DNA from: Cytobacillus oceanisediminis
GTDB lineage: Bacteria; Bacillota; Bacilli; Bacillales; Cytobacillaceae
Assembly (NCBI RefSeq): GCF_007830235.1
Contig: NZ_VLKI01000026.1
Location: 1 to 58,504, forward strand
Length of the DNA: 58,504 nucleotides
Direction of reading: 5' to 3'
The notes under the pieces were generated by a model. It was not told the DNA's origin. It was given only the letters and a program-made list of their open reading frames with translations, and searched no databases. Below, piece by piece: positions 1 through 8,311 of the stretch; the stretch's first letter is position 1; every line of letters starts with the position of its first letter. A program made the position numbers and the translations under genes.

Positions 1-2
1 CA

Positions 3-257
3 TGGGCAGGTATTGGGAATACATTTTCTGTTATTATCTTATTAATTTTCTTCTGGAAGCGTATTTCAGGTATGGGTGTTATCGCCACGATTATTGTCGG
101 ATTTGTCAGTGCTATCGTTTGGCCGCTTTCATCGCTTGAATCGATTTTATCAGCAAAAGCTGCAACGTTCTTTATTTGCTTAATCGCTGGTATTGTATTC
201 TCTTTAATATATCCTGATACAATAAAAGAGACACAGCCTAAATTAGTAAAATCGTAA
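3..257 (+). CDS. sodium:solute symporter (SSS family), C-terminal part
   Basis: The reading frame is open from the window edge and ends at 257, so only the last 84 or so codons are present. The protein is very hydrophobic, with two clear membrane segments. The stretch around GIGNTF ... FFWKR followed by a GVIATIIVGF helix resembles the final helices of PutP-like sodium/solute symporters. Such proteins import solutes such as proline, acetate or pantothenate with sodium; the substrate cannot be read from this part. A short polar tail (KETQPKLVKS) ends the protein, as is usual in the family. It is unrelated in function to what follows and probably marks the left flank of the rearranged region. 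Family assignment is fairly safe, substrate unknown. Confidence 0.7.
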   Translation, partial: WAGIGNTFSVIILLIFFWKRISGMGVIATIIVGFVSAIVWPLSSLESILSAKAATFFICLIAGIVFSLIYPDTIKETQPKLVKS

Positions 258-327
258 TATGGACTATTATTTTCTTATACAAAAAGGGGCTTGTTTAGAA
301 AGTGTGGATTTGAAATTTATCAAGACC

Positions 328-365
328 GGTTCTGGTGCAAATACCAAGACAAATTGAAAAAAGTT
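328..365 (+). repeat. IS6/IS240-type terminal sequence, copy 1
   Basis: A 38-bp sequence beginning GGTTCTGGTGCAAATACC is identical, in the same orientation, to 51123-51160. The GGTTCTG-TGCAAA start is typical of IS6-family (IS240/IS257) terminal inverted repeats, and the second copy lies directly beside an IS6 transposase fragment. No transposase remains here. The two ends lie about 51 kb apart and bracket most of the window. Confidence 0.6.
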
Positions 366-515
366 AGGTCCACTTTCAGATAACTCCTTAGGTGGTTATC
401 CTGAACAGTCTAGGTATGAATTCCACTTCATTTTGGACAGACTACACCCCTTGATGAAGTTTCGAAAGCATATTTATCACCTCAAGATTTTCTTAATACA
501 AGTTTAAATCCAAAA

Positions 516-557
516 AGACTGTAGGAAAACTCAATTTAATGAGTTTTCCTACAGTCT
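516..557. terminator. perfect 18-bp inverted repeat
   Basis: Arms of 18 bp (starting AGACTGTAGGAAAACTCA) with a 6-nt loop ATTTAA pair perfectly. There is no T-run directly after it, but a second hairpin (AACATTTC / GAAATGTT followed by a T-run) lies at about 559-588. It is likely transcription-terminating or an element end; which one cannot be told from sequence. Confidence 0.45.
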
Positions 558-634
558 GAACATTTCTTCTTTAGAGGAAATGTTTTTTTATATTGATAAA
601 ATAAAAAGCCCCAAAATATTATGATGAGATCTGT

Positions 635-692
635 AAATGTTAGCCATCTAACATTTTTAAAATATGAAAAACTTTATACTCATATATGTAAG
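635..692 (+). promoter_or_regulatory. orphan copy of the palindromic redox promoter element
   Basis: AAATGTTAG-CCAT-CTAACATTT (9-bp arms, 4-nt spacer) is followed after about 20 nt by TATACTC and then ATGTAAG. The same arrangement precedes trxA (42043-42100) and, in variants, trxB, osmC and glutamate dehydrogenase. Here no gene follows: an IS3 remnant starts at 714. See the finding on the shared element. Confidence 0.55.
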
Positions 693-713
693 AGCAAAGT
701 GTAGATAACGTAT

Positions 714-889
714 TGGTATGTCAACACTAAACTAGACAACTTTTTTAATTTTTATATTCAATAGGGCTTAAATAGCCCAGTGTTCCGTGTATTCTTATAT
801 GATTAAACCAATGGACATAATCATCTAATTCCAACTTCAACTGTTCTAAACTTTCAAAATATTTACCTTTTATAAATTCTGTCTTGATA
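714..889 (-). mobile_element. IS3-family remnant (right end, orfB 3' part)
   Basis: This stretch is the reverse complement of about 7378-7553, the right end of the IS3 element in this window, including the terminal sequence TGGTATGTCAACACTAAAC. It encodes the last ~50 codons of the orfB transposase in antisense orientation. The rest of the element is missing; at 890 it joins directly to the MarR-like stump. A recombination or deletion between two IS copies is a simple explanation. Confidence 0.75.
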
Positions 890-892
890 TGG

Positions 893-1015
893 AATTTTCC
901 GCAGAGCTATACACGTCAGTTTAACAGATAAAGGTAATGAATGGAGAAAGTTATGCTGGAACATCAGGAGTTAATTGACGATATGTTTAGATCTTTAAGT
1001 GCAGAAGAATCATAG
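893..1015 (+). pseudogene. MarR-family regulator, C-terminal stump (MhqR-like?)
   Basis: Translation gives VSLTDKGNEWRK in one frame, then after a one-base shift VMLEHQELIDDMFRSLSAEES and a stop. The (V/I)xLTDKG motif is the wing-end signature of MarR-family repressors. The DNA-binding part is lost at the junction with the IS3 remnant at about 890. It lies 45 bp upstream of an MhqR-type operator and of the quinone-detoxification genes, so it was probably the local repressor. The family call rests on one short motif plus context. Confidence 0.5.
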
Positions 1016-1060
1016 TTCAACTTCTCGAAAAGGCAAGATAAAATTAATAAATTTTTGTAT

Positions 1061-1082
1061 TTTATCTCAAACTCGAGATAAA
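1061..1082. promoter_or_regulatory. MhqR-type operator
   Basis: TTTATCTC and GAGATAAA form 8-bp inverted arms around a 6-nt centre. The known B. subtilis MhqR box has the form tATCTcgaAtTCgAGATa, and this site matches its arms and spacing. It sits just upstream of the ribosome site (AGGAGG) of the DoxX gene, as expected for repression of an mhqNOP-like operon. No other copy was noticed in the window. Confidence 0.65.
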
Positions 1083-1103
1083 TAAAATTAGGAGGAATTA
1101 AAA

Positions 1104-1439
1104 ATGATGGACGTAGGTTTATTAATTATTAGGCTGGTAATAGGCGTATTATTCATTGGTCACGGTGCTCAAAAATTGTTTGGGTGGTTTGGGGGACATG
1201 GATTAAAAGGAACCGGAGGCTGGTTTGAATCCATTGGGATGAAGCCGGGAGTAATGATGGCCCTTTCCGCAGGATTAGCAGAACTAATCGGGGGAATTTT
1301 GTTTGCATTAGGATTTTTAACACCTCTCGCAGCATTAATGATTGTAGGAACTGAATATAACTTAACTTTAATCTCTGTAGCCATTGGTATCGCATTAATT
1401 GGCCCAGGTCGATATGCATTGGATTTCTTTTTATTTTAA
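1104..1439 (+). CDS. mhqP: DoxX-family membrane protein (MhqP-like), with internal deletion
   Basis: A small four-helix membrane protein of 111 residues. The N-terminal RLVIGVLFIGHGAQKLFGWFGG pattern and the G-rich helix LAELIGGILFALGFLTP are typical of the DoxX family. MhqP of B. subtilis is a quinone-inducible member of about 129 residues. Here MIVGT (about residue 82) runs straight into EYNLTLI, so roughly 20 residues between the third and fourth helices are missing in frame. DoxX proteins associate with quinone/thiol redox functions in the membrane, with no firm reaction known. It is first after the MhqR-type operator, with AGGAGGA eight bases upstream of ATG. Function may be damaged by the deletion. 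Confidence 0.75.
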   Translation: MMDVGLLIIRLVIGVLFIGHGAQKLFGWFGGHGLKGTGGWFESIGMKPGVMMALSAGLAELIGGILFALGFLTPLAALMIVGTEYNLTLISVAIGIALIGPGRYALDFFLF

Positions 1440-1808
1440 ACTATCTAGAATTAGAATTTCTTTAAAACAGGCTTTTCGTGAATTTTTGTCCCTTTTCAAC
1501 TTCTATATACATTGTATAACTGAATTGATAGTAGCGATGGGGATTGAGAAAAGCGGGAACCCCACAGGCTAAAGGGGCTCTCATTCTCTCCGTTGGAAAT
1601 CTTACTGCTCACAGCCGGCAAAATTTATAAGTAAAACAACAATATGGGCTGAATACTTGTGTTTGTTCTAAACTGTGATGAAGATTTCATTATAAGTATT
1701 AAGTGAATTAAAAAGCAAAAATGAAAGCAGAATAATTACCTGGGTATCATAAGCATGTCAGTGGTTACAGAATATAATCAATCCAATTTTAGAAGGAGTG
1801 TGTAAAAT
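1440..1808. other. intergenic, no gene recognised
   Basis: About 370 bp without a convincing frame. It contains a GC-rich patch at about 1545-1620 that looks foreign to its AT-rich flanks, and ends with the ribosome site AGAAGGAGTG of the dioxygenase gene. In B. subtilis the dioxygenase and DoxX genes are adjacent, so this gap is probably a rearrangement scar. Confidence 0.4.
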
Positions 1809-2747
1809 ATGGATAAAAAAACAATGGGGATTCATCATATAACTGCAATTGTAGGCCATCCTCAAGAGAATGTAGATTTCTATGCTGGAGTTTTGGGATT
1901 GCGTTTAGTCAAGCAAACGGTCAATTTTGATGATCTGGGCACTTATCATCTTTACTTTGGAAATGAGGGCGGCAAGCCAGGAACAATCATTACTTTCTTT
2001 CCTTGGGCAGGTGCCCGTCAAGGGGTTATTGGCGATGGCCAGGTAGGAGTTACTTCGTATGTCGTTCCGGCAGGTGCCATGAAGTTTTGGGAAGAAAGGC
2101 TTGAAAAATTTAAAGTTCCTTATACAAAAATGGAACGTTTCGGAGAGCAATATTTGGAATTTGATGATCCTCATGGACTTCATTTGGAGATTGTTGAAAG
2201 AGAAGAAGGGGATGTGAATTCCTGGACTTTCGGGGAGGTTACCCCTGAAGTAGCTATAAAAGGATTCGGTGGAGCAACTCTCTTATCAACTCAGCCAGCG
2301 AAGACTGCTGATCTGCTGGAAAACATTATGGGACTTGAAGTTGTAGGTCAGGAAGGAGATTTTATCCGTTACCGTTCTTCTGCTGATATTGGAAATGTCG
2401 TCGATCTTAAATTAACTCCAATTGGACGGGGGCGAATGGGTGTGGGAACCTTGCATCATATTGCTTGGAGGGCTATTGATGATCAGGATCAATTGGATTG
2501 GCAAAAATATGTTGCCGATAATGGATATGGGGTTACACCAGTTCAAGACCGAAACTACTTTAATGCTATCTATTTTAGGGAACATGGGGAAATTTTATTT
2601 GAAATTGCTACAGATCCTCCAGGGTTTGCCCATGATGAATCCCGGGAAACATTGGGCGGGAAATTAATGCTGCCTGAACAATATGAGCCACAAAGGGAAA
2701 ACATAGAAAGTGTTCTGCTTCCGTTTACAGTCAGAGAATTGGATTGA
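1809..2747 (+). CDS. mhqO: ring-cleaving dioxygenase, VOC family (MhqO-like)
   Basis: 312 residues with two vicinal-oxygen-chelate halves. The first opens with GIHHITAIVGHPQENVDFYAGVLGLRLVKQTVNFD and the second with VAIKGFGGATLLSTQPAKTADLLENIMGLEVVG. The His in IHHIT, the His in LHHIAWR and the Glu in GEILFEIATDPPGF are the expected metal ligands. MhqO/MhqE proteins are thiol-dependent extradiol dioxygenases linked to hydroquinone and catechol degradation. The start has a good site (AGAAGGAGTG). The stop overlaps a weak TTG of the next gene, so the two are translationally close. Length is normal and no lesion is seen; it is the intact member of two VOC genes in this cluster. Confidence 0.88.
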   Translation: MDKKTMGIHHITAIVGHPQENVDFYAGVLGLRLVKQTVNFDDLGTYHLYFGNEGGKPGTIITFFPWAGARQGVIGDGQVGVTSYVVPAGAMKFWEERLEKFKVPYTKMERFGEQYLEFDDPHGLHLEIVEREEGDVNSWTFGEVTPEVAIKGFGGATLLSTQPAKTADLLENIMGLEVVGQEGDFIRYRSSADIGNVVDLKLTPIGRGRMGVGTLHHIAWRAIDDQDQLDWQKYVADNGYGVTPVQDRNYFNAIYFREHGEILFEIATDPPGFAHDESRETLGGKLMLPEQYEPQRENIESVLLPFTVRELD

Positions 2748-2770
2748 ATTTAAAAGAGGTGATGCCCGCT

Positions 2771-3379
2771 ATGCTTTCAATTGACCCAACTGACAATAGT
2801 GAAAGAGAAAATTACAAATTTTTAATAGGAAGCATCATACCAAGGCCTATTGCTTTTGTAACAACTATATCAAATGAAGGTGTGTTGAATGGGGCACCAT
2901 TCAGTTATTTCAATATCGTGACATCAAATCCCCCAATGATATCCTTAGCGATTCAAAGAAATGAAGGAACACAGAAGGATACGGCCAAAAATATTATCAG
3001 CACAAAGGAATTTGTTGTTCATATTGTCGATGAGGAGAATGTAGAAAAAATAAATAAGACAGCAGCAGCTCTGCCTCCTGATCAAAGTGAAATAGAATTA
3101 GCACAATTAACTCCAGCTGAAAGTAGGAAAATTTCTGTACCTGGAGTGATGGAAGCGAAAATCCGTATGGAATGTACCCTGGAACAATCGCTTTCATTAG
3201 GGGGTACGGATACGCCTGGCTGTGATCTTATCATTGGAAAAGTTGTTCAATTTCATATTGATGAAAACATCTATGAAAAAGGAAGAATTGATCCAAGGGG
3301 GCTTGCTGCAGTGAGCCGTTTGGCTGGCATCAAATATGCAAAGATTGGCGAAATGTTTTCTATCGAAAGACCCAAGTAG
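2771..3379 (+). CDS. flavin reductase family protein
   Basis: About 202 residues. The N-terminus MLSIDPTDNSERENYKFLIGSIIPRPIAFVTTIS and the following GAPFSYFN...SNPPMISLAIQR pattern are diagnostic of the FMN-binding flavin reductase-like fold (split barrel). These proteins bind FMN and either reduce it for a partner oxygenase or act as flavoproteins. The ATG at 2771 is chosen because AGAGGTGA lies 9 bases upstream; ATG 2762 abuts that site and a TTG at 2744 is less likely. It lies between two dioxygenase genes in the quinone cluster, which suggests supply of reduced flavin or an auxiliary step in aromatic detoxification (inference). Confidence 0.85.
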   Translation: MLSIDPTDNSERENYKFLIGSIIPRPIAFVTTISNEGVLNGAPFSYFNIVTSNPPMISLAIQRNEGTQKDTAKNIISTKEFVVHIVDEENVEKINKTAAALPPDQSEIELAQLTPAESRKISVPGVMEAKIRMECTLEQSLSLGGTDTPGCDLIIGKVVQFHIDENIYEKGRIDPRGLAAVSRLAGIKYAKIGEMFSIERPK

Positions 3380-3400
3380 AATTTAATTCACTCTTAAAGA

Positions 3401-4231
3401 AAAAAAACGATTAATTTTGACCGGCCGGAAGTCTATCATCTTTATTTCGGAAATAAAAATGGTGATCCTGGGACGGTTATGACTTTCTTCCCGTGGGAGA
3501 AGCAGCTAAATGGACGGATTGGAACGGGTCAGGTCGGAGTGACCAGTTATGTGATCCCTGATCAATCAATTGAATTTTGGAAAAAACGGCTGAGTAAATT
3601 TGGTGTTAATTTTATACAAACGGTTCGCTACGGTGAAACCTACCTGCAATTCCAGGATCCAGACGGCCTTGAAATCGAACTGGTAGAGCGGTCTGAGGGG
3701 CCTTTGAATACATGGACTTTGAAAGACATTCATCCAGAGGTTGCCATTAAAGGATTTGGAGGAGCAACCCTGATTTCTGCAAAGCCAAATAAAACGGCTG
3801 AAGTACTAGAGAATGTATTAGGGCTTGAATGCCATGGTCAAGAAGAGGGATTCTTAAGATTTAAATCAGAAGCCGAACTTGGAAATACAATCGATATAAA
3901 ACTTACCCCCTCTGTTCGAGGATTGATGGGGGCTGGTACAGTTCATCATATTGCCTGGAGAGCGAAAGATGAAGAGGACCATATGAGGTGGAGAAACTTT
4001 CTTCTGGAGAAGGGCTATTATCTAACCGAAATTCTGGATCGTAATTACTTCAAAGCACTTTACTTTCATGAAGAAGGCGGCATTTTGTTCGAAATCGCGA
4101 CAGACCCTCCAGGATTTACGGTTGACGAACCACTAAAGGTACTTGGCAGCAGCCTTATGTTATCTTCATGGCTGGAATCCAGGAGGGGAGAATTGGAAGA
4201 GACTTTACCTGCTGTAGAGATTCCTAAATAA
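3401..4231 (+). pseudogene. second VOC dioxygenase, 5' truncated (MhqE/MhqO-like)
   Basis: The frame is open from about 3401 (KKTINFDRPEVYHLYFGNKNGDPGTVM) through 4231 and aligns with the intact dioxygenase upstream from its residue ~36 on. The first ~35 codons, including the first metal-ligand His and any start codon, are gone. The nearest ATG (3479) would leave out the conserved beta strand. The second VOC half (AIKGFGGATLISAKP, HHIAWRAKD, ILFEIATDPPGF) is intact. The neighbour mhqD follows with an 11-bp gap, matching the mhqE-mhqD pair of B. subtilis. Probably non-functional. Confidence 0.75.
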
Positions 4232-4241
4232 AAGGAGGTAA

Positions 4242-4863
4242 ATGATGAAGCACATATTTCAAAAAGGGATAAACCCTTCAAAACCGACCTTATTACTGCT
4301 GCATGGAACAGGAGGCAATGAGTTAGATTTGCTGCCCCTTGCAGGAAGAATCGATGATGAAGCTTCCATATTAACCGTCAGAGGGAATGTTCTTGAAAAT
4401 GGCATGCCCCGTTTCTTCCACAGATTGGCTGAAGGTGTTTTTGATGAGGAAGATCTAAATATTCCGTACAAAAGAATTGAATGAATTTCTTGATGAATCT
4501 GCTGAAAGGTATAGTTTTGACAGAGATAATATTATTGCCATTGGATACTCAAATGGTGCGAATATAGCAGCCAGTTTACTGTTCCATTATCAAAATGCAT
4601 TGAAAGGGGCTATTCTTCATCATCCAATGGTGCCCAGAAAAGGAATTGAACTTCCTGATCTGACTGGAAAGTATGTGTTTATCGCTGCCGGTACTAATGA
4701 TCCGATTTGTTCACCAATGGAATCGAAAGAATTGCACTCCATGCTGGAAAAGGCCAACGCTTATGCAGAGCTTCATTGGGAGAACAGGGGACATTAACTT
4801 ACTGCTGCAGAGGTCGAGGCTGCTGCAAAGTGGTATAGAAAATGTTCGTTTTCATTAAAATAA
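4242..4863 (+). pseudogene. mhqD: MhqD-like carboxylesterase/hydrolase, frameshift plus nonsense
   Basis: The N-terminal frame (4242-4484) has LLLLHGTGGNELDLLPLA, the oxyanion-hole region of alpha/beta hydrolases, and RGNVLENGMPRFFHRLAEGVFDEEDL. A one-base insertion near 4458 throws the frame; the true continuation IFRTKELNEFLDES runs in the +1 frame with the nucleophile elbow GYSNGAN (about 4537). A TAA at 4795 then replaces the expected Gln in RGHQLT, after which LTAAEVEAAAKWYRKC continues in frame to the stop at 4861. Two independent lesions make this a pseudogene. In B. subtilis MhqD is a phospholipase/esterase-like protein in the quinone response. Confidence 0.8.
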
Positions 4864-4870
4864 AGAATAT

Positions 4871-5233
4871 TATCGTGGTATTAAATTAATTACTTTAAAA
4901 GAAGAGTTAGGGGCGTTTATATTACGCTTAACATTAGGTTTTATATTTTTGATTCATATTTTAGTTAAATTCCAAGGTGGAATAGGGAATACTATATGAC
5001 GGTTTGAAAGTATTGGCCTGCCAGGATTTATGGCCTATGTTGTAGCTGGTATAGAATTAATTGGCGGCATCGCTTTGATCATTGGATTGGGAACAAGAGT
5101 TGTGTCCGCATTAATTGGCATCATCATGATTGGATCGGTAAATAGCAGTTGGCTTGTTAGGAAATGGCCAACGGGCTGTGAGCTGGATCTGGCCATTTTA
5201 GCCATCGCTATTTCTTGCAATCAATGGAAGTAA
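4871..5233 (+). pseudogene. DoxX-family protein, nonsense mutation
   Basis: From about 4898 the frame reads KEELGAFILRLTLGFIFLIHILVKFQGGIGNT, then TGA at 4997 where the family has GW, then RFESIGLPGFMAYVVAGIELIGGIALIIGLGTRVVSALIGIIMIG. This is a DoxX protein different from the one at 1104. Near the end SSWLVRKWPTGCELDLA looks like a frameshifted version of a LGLLGNGQ...YELDLA motif, so further lesions exist. A quinone reductase gene follows at 5377; the same doxX-quinone reductase pair recurs, split by insertions, at 28.4-31.5 kb. Start not identified. Confidence 0.7.
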
Positions 5234-5376
5234 ATTCGTATCCATTGACCAATAAATTTTTAAAAGAGACTCAAAAGAGAGAAGAACTGTTTATTTAAAT
5301 TAAGGAAATGAGGTTTATGAAAATGGGTTTTCTATCCAAGTTATTTGGAAATTCATCTATAAAGGAGACAAAAGCA

Positions 5377-5988
5377 ATGTCAAATGTTAAATTAGCAGTC
5401 ATTTTTTACAGCATGGGTGGAACAAACTATCAATTGGCAAAGTGGGCTGAAGAAGGAGCAAAAGAAGCGGGAGCTGAGGTAAAAGTTCTAAAAGTAGAAG
5501 AATTAGCCCCGGCATCTATCATCGAGAAAAATGATGTATGGAAATCAACTGTAGAAGCAACGAAGGACGTTCAAGTCGCAACTGGAAACGATATTGAATG
5601 GGCAGACGCAATTATCTTTAGCGTTCCAACCCGATTTGGGAATATGCCTTCACAAATGAAGCAATTCCTTGATATTCAAGGCGAGTTGTGGGCGACTGGT
5701 AAGACTGTCAATAAAGTCGTAAGTGCCATGACATCTGCCCAGAACCCACACGGTGGACAGGAAGCCACACTTTTATCCTTATATACTTCCATGATGCATT
5801 GGGGTGCGATTATTGCTGCTCCTGGCTATACTGATCCGGTTATTTTTGGAGCAGGTGGTAATCCCTATGGAACAAGTGTTACAGTTGGCCAGGATGGAAA
5901 AATGATTGAAGATGTTCAAGCAGCTGTAAAACATCAAGCGAAACGTACAGTAACCATCGCTGAGAGGGTAAAGAAAGCCAATCAGTAA
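5377..5988 (+). CDS. wrbA: NAD(P)H:quinone oxidoreductase, type IV (WrbA-like flavoprotein)
   Basis: About 203 residues, normal for WrbA. KLAVIFYSMGGTNYQLAKWAEEGAKEAGAEV is the FMN phosphate-binding flavodoxin start; DAIIFSVPTRFGNMPSQMKQFLD and SAQNPHGGQEATLLSLYTSMMHWGAIIAAPGYTDP are WrbA signatures. The enzyme reduces quinones by two electrons with FMN and NAD(P)H, avoiding semiquinone radicals. ATG 5377 has AAAGGAGA six bases upstream; an in-frame ATG at 5308 would add a 23-residue tail. It closes the quinone cluster and is followed by a clear terminator. Intact. Confidence 0.88.
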   Translation: MSNVKLAVIFYSMGGTNYQLAKWAEEGAKEAGAEVKVLKVEELAPASIIEKNDVWKSTVEATKDVQVATGNDIEWADAIIFSVPTRFGNMPSQMKQFLDIQGELWATGKTVNKVVSAMTSAQNPHGGQEATLLSLYTSMMHWGAIIAAPGYTDPVIFGAGGNPYGTSVTVGQDGKMIEDVQAAVKHQAKRTVTIAERVKKANQ

Positions 5989-5996
5989 TATAAAGA

Positions 5997-6028
5997 AAGC
6001 TAATCGTCGTTAATCGATTAGCTTTTTT
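5997..6028 (+). terminator. rho-independent terminator after quinone reductase
   Basis: AAGCTAATCG and CGATTAGCTT pair over a TCGTTAAT loop, followed by a T-run. Confidence 0.8.
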
Positions 6029-6029
6029 A

Positions 6030-6146
6030 GTGTATTATAGGCAGTCTTTTTTCGGTTAAATGGAGTGAAAAAAGTTTAGCATATTCGACGAGGATTTCCC
6101 GAAGAAGGGTGAGGTTGATTGTAGCTGCCATATCATTGTTTAGTAC
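6030..6146 (-). pseudogene. C-terminal tail of an unrecognised gene cut by IS3
   Basis: On the minus strand, 38 codons ending at TAA 6030-6032 read VLNNDMAATINLTLLREILVEYAKLFSLHLTEKRL and then stop. The frame runs into the left IS3 end at 6147, where the gene is interrupted. The sequence looks like real protein (amphipathic helix, normal composition) but I do not recognise the family. Confidence 0.35.
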
Positions 6147-6415
6147 TGAATCGGCTACACTTAACTGGACAATAAAATTAAGGTCAAGTAGACTAACTAC
6201 CAATTCTGGATATACTGCTAGTGAACATAAGTGATCCGTTTTAGAAACTTTATATGGAGTGGCGGGTGTGCTAGCCTTGTTGGCGAGCCAGGTGTAATTA
6301 ACAGCTGGCTCTCTGAGCGGGAAAGCATGCCCGCGGAGGCTCCATGTCAAGTTTTTGCATAATCTCACTATTTTTGTAGTCTACTACATCTTATTCGTTA
6401 AGGAGAGATTTAAAG

Positions 6416-6697
6416 ATGAAGAAAGCCAGAAGAACATTTACTCCTGAATTTAAGGCTCAAATGGTCAAGTTATAGGAAAGTGGAAAACGTAGAAAAGATA
6501 TTATTAGTGAATATGATTTAACGCCTTCGGCATTGGATAAATGGGTTAAACAAAGTCAAACATCTGGTTCGTTTAAAGAGAAGGATAATAGAACACCAGA
6601 AGAAACAGAGTTGATCAAACTTCATAAAGAAAATCAACGTTTATTGATGGAGAATACTATTTTAAAGCAAGCTGCGCTGATAATAGGACGAAAGTAA
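6416..6697 (+). pseudogene. IS3 orfA (transposase helix-turn-helix subunit), nonsense
   Basis: MKKARRTFTPEFKAQMVKL, then TAG at codon 20 where related proteins have Tyr, then ESGKRRKDIISEYDLTPSALDKWVKQ and a leucine-rich coiled region (ENQRLLMENTILKQAALI) to TAA 6695. HTH_Tnp_1 type protein. AAGGAGAGA precedes the ATG. The stop codon disables it. Confidence 0.8.
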
Positions 6698-6699
6698 AT

Positions 6700-7535
6700 G
6701 TGATTAAAAATAACCGTGACAAATACTCGATATCAGCAATGTGCGAAGTCCTACAACTGCCGAGAAGTACCTATTATTATGAAACAAAAGAGCAATCAAA
6801 ATCAGAGGATGAACTAACGGCTACCGTTATCGATATATTTCATAAAAGCCGCCAGAACTATGGTACTCGTAAAATTAAACATGAGTTAAAAAAGCTTGGA
6901 ATAGTCGTATCAAGACGACGGATTGGCAGAATCATGGAAGAGAATGGAGTAGTATCTAAATATACAGTCGCTCAGTTTAAGCCTCATGTTGATAAATGTA
7001 CTGAATCTAAAGTTGAAAAGGAGTTAAATAGGAAATTTGATCAACAAAAGGAATTAACTGTTGTAGTAAGTGATTTAACATATGTAAGAGTCGAAAGTCG
7101 ATGGCATTACATATGTTTATTTGTTGATCTATATAATCGGGAAATTATAGGCCACAGTGCAGGCCCTCACAAAAATACCGAACTTGTATATCAAGCCTTA
7201 TCAACTATTAAAGCGGACCTCAGGGAAATTCAGCTTTTTCACACCGACCGAGGCAACGAATTTAAAACAAGACGATTGATGAAGCACTAGATACATTCGA
7301 AATTAAACGGTCATTGAGCATGAAAGGATGCCCATATGATAAAGCAGTTGCCGAAGCCACATTTAAGATTATCAAGACAGAATTTATAAAAGGTAAATAT
7401 TTTGAAAGTTTAGAACAGTTGAAGTTGGAATTAGATGATTACGTCCATTGGTTTAATCATATAAGAATACACGGAACACTGCGCTATTTAAGCCCAATTG
7501 AATATAAAAAGGAACACCTTAAAAAAGTTGTCTAG
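6700..7535 (+). pseudogene. IS3 orfB (DDE integrase-type transposase), frameshifted
   Basis: The first frame (6700-7290) has the HTH_21 region YGTRKIKHELKKLGIVVSRRRIGRIMEENGVVSKY and the catalytic domain start VVVSDLTYVRVESRWHYICLFVDLYNREIIGHS, with FHTDRGNEF. A one-base loss near 7263 shifts the frame; the continuation NKTIDEALDTFEIKRSLSMKGCPYDKAVAEATFKIIKTE carries the final Glu of the DDE triad and runs to 7535. It overlaps the orfA stop, as usual in IS3 elements where orfAB is made by frameshifting. Confidence 0.8.
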
Positions 7536-7553
7536 TTTAGTGTTGACATACCA

Positions 7554-8084
7554 GCCCACAAAGGCCGCAGACGTCCGGCGTCTCCAAGCGAACATTTTGT
7601 TGATGCAGAGGGGATAGAGGAATGGAAAAAAATTCTCAACCTCAGGTCATAAACGCCGAAAAATTGCTTCGTCATTGGCTGGGTGCTATGAAGTTCCGAT
7701 TACGGTTGCCATTTCCGGAACAGCGAGCGATTTTGCTTCATTTGATGCCGGTTACGGCGTCAGGATGCCGATCGAAATTGTATTTCACATATCGCAATTG
7801 TTACAAAACTGCTGTTCAACGATTGCCGGTTCGCCGGGAAGGGTCGATTGAGATATTTGAAGGTCAGTAAAATTCCGGAGTGAATCGCCTTTCTGGAATT
7901 TATAGACAGGATAGGAACTCCTGAACACGCAGAAAATATGTGTTTTTTTATAAACAACAATTGTTAAGAAGCAGTCGTTTTAGATCTGTTGGATTGAACA
8001 TTCCTGTTCCAAATAAAAAGCTCTTAACTTCGGAAAAAGTATTTACTTAGTGAAAACCTCTAGCATTTCATTTCGAAAGGTTGA
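7554..8084. other. unrecognised GC-richer fragment region
   Basis: About 530 bp without an intact gene. At 7560-7653 a frame reads RRRPASPSEHFVDAEGIEEWKKILNLRS and stops, which looks like the end of a protein gene. A second stretch to about 7870 is open in several frames (SLAGCYEVPITVAISGTASDF in one) but broken. Base composition is richer in GC than the flanks, suggesting foreign origin. I cannot name either fragment. Confidence 0.3.
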
Positions 8085-8130
8085 GCCTGTTTCCTGAAGC
8101 CTTACTGCAACAGGATACAGGCACTTTTTA
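8085..8130 (+). terminator. hairpin with T-run
   Basis: GCCTGT-TTCCTG pairs with CAGGAT-ACAGGC with one mismatch, followed by ACTTTTTATT. It separates the debris from the sugar operon. Confidence 0.55.
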
Positions 8131-8180
8131 TTAAAAGGAACTATTCGTATTAAAAATATTTATATTTTTTAATTATTATA

Positions 8181-8280
8181 TTGACAGTCATGAATGAAAG
8201 GAATAATATGATGTTAACGCTAACATTAATGCGGTTCAAACAGTGATTTTTTTTAAACAAAAATGTTAACGTTAACATTT
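8181..8280 (+). promoter_or_regulatory. sigma-A promoter with two LacI-type operators
   Basis: TTGACA (8181-8186) and TAATAT (8204-8209) have an ideal 17-bp spacer. ATGTTAACGCTAACAT (8211-8226) lies at the expected transcription start, and AAATGTTAACGTTAACATTT (8261-8280), a perfect 20-bp palindrome, lies further down. Centres are 52 bp apart, about five helical turns, which would suit looping or cooperative binding. TTAACG-type palindromes with a central CG are typical LacI-family operators, so the first gene likely controls its own operon. Confidence 0.85.
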
Positions 8281-8311
8281 TGAAGAGAAAGCTTTAAAAA
8301 GGATGATGCAA

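Larger units (their letters stand above)
258..713. other. gene-free debris region
   Basis: No gene is visible. It holds an IS6-type end (328-365), a perfect long hairpin (516-557), and a stretch at about 558-692 that matches the trxB terminator plus trxA promoter region at 41966-42100. The last part is thus a displaced copy of a trx promoter without its gene. Confidence 0.6.
6147..7553 (+). mobile_element. IS3-family insertion sequence, full length but inactivated
   Basis: Left end TGAATCGGCTACACTTAACT and right end TGGTATGTCAACACTAAACT (reverse complement) match at most positions over 26 bp and enclose 1407 bp with the two-gene orfA/orfB arrangement. Both genes are broken. No 3-bp target duplication is evident (TAC left, GCC right), which suggests later rearrangement at a border. 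A 176-bp fragment of the same element lies inverted at 714-889. Confidence 0.85.

Noticed and set aside
6180..6368. Minus-strand frame extending through the left part of the IS3 element
   Set aside because: Only the part below 6147 looks like protein; the rest is the IS leader read backwards.
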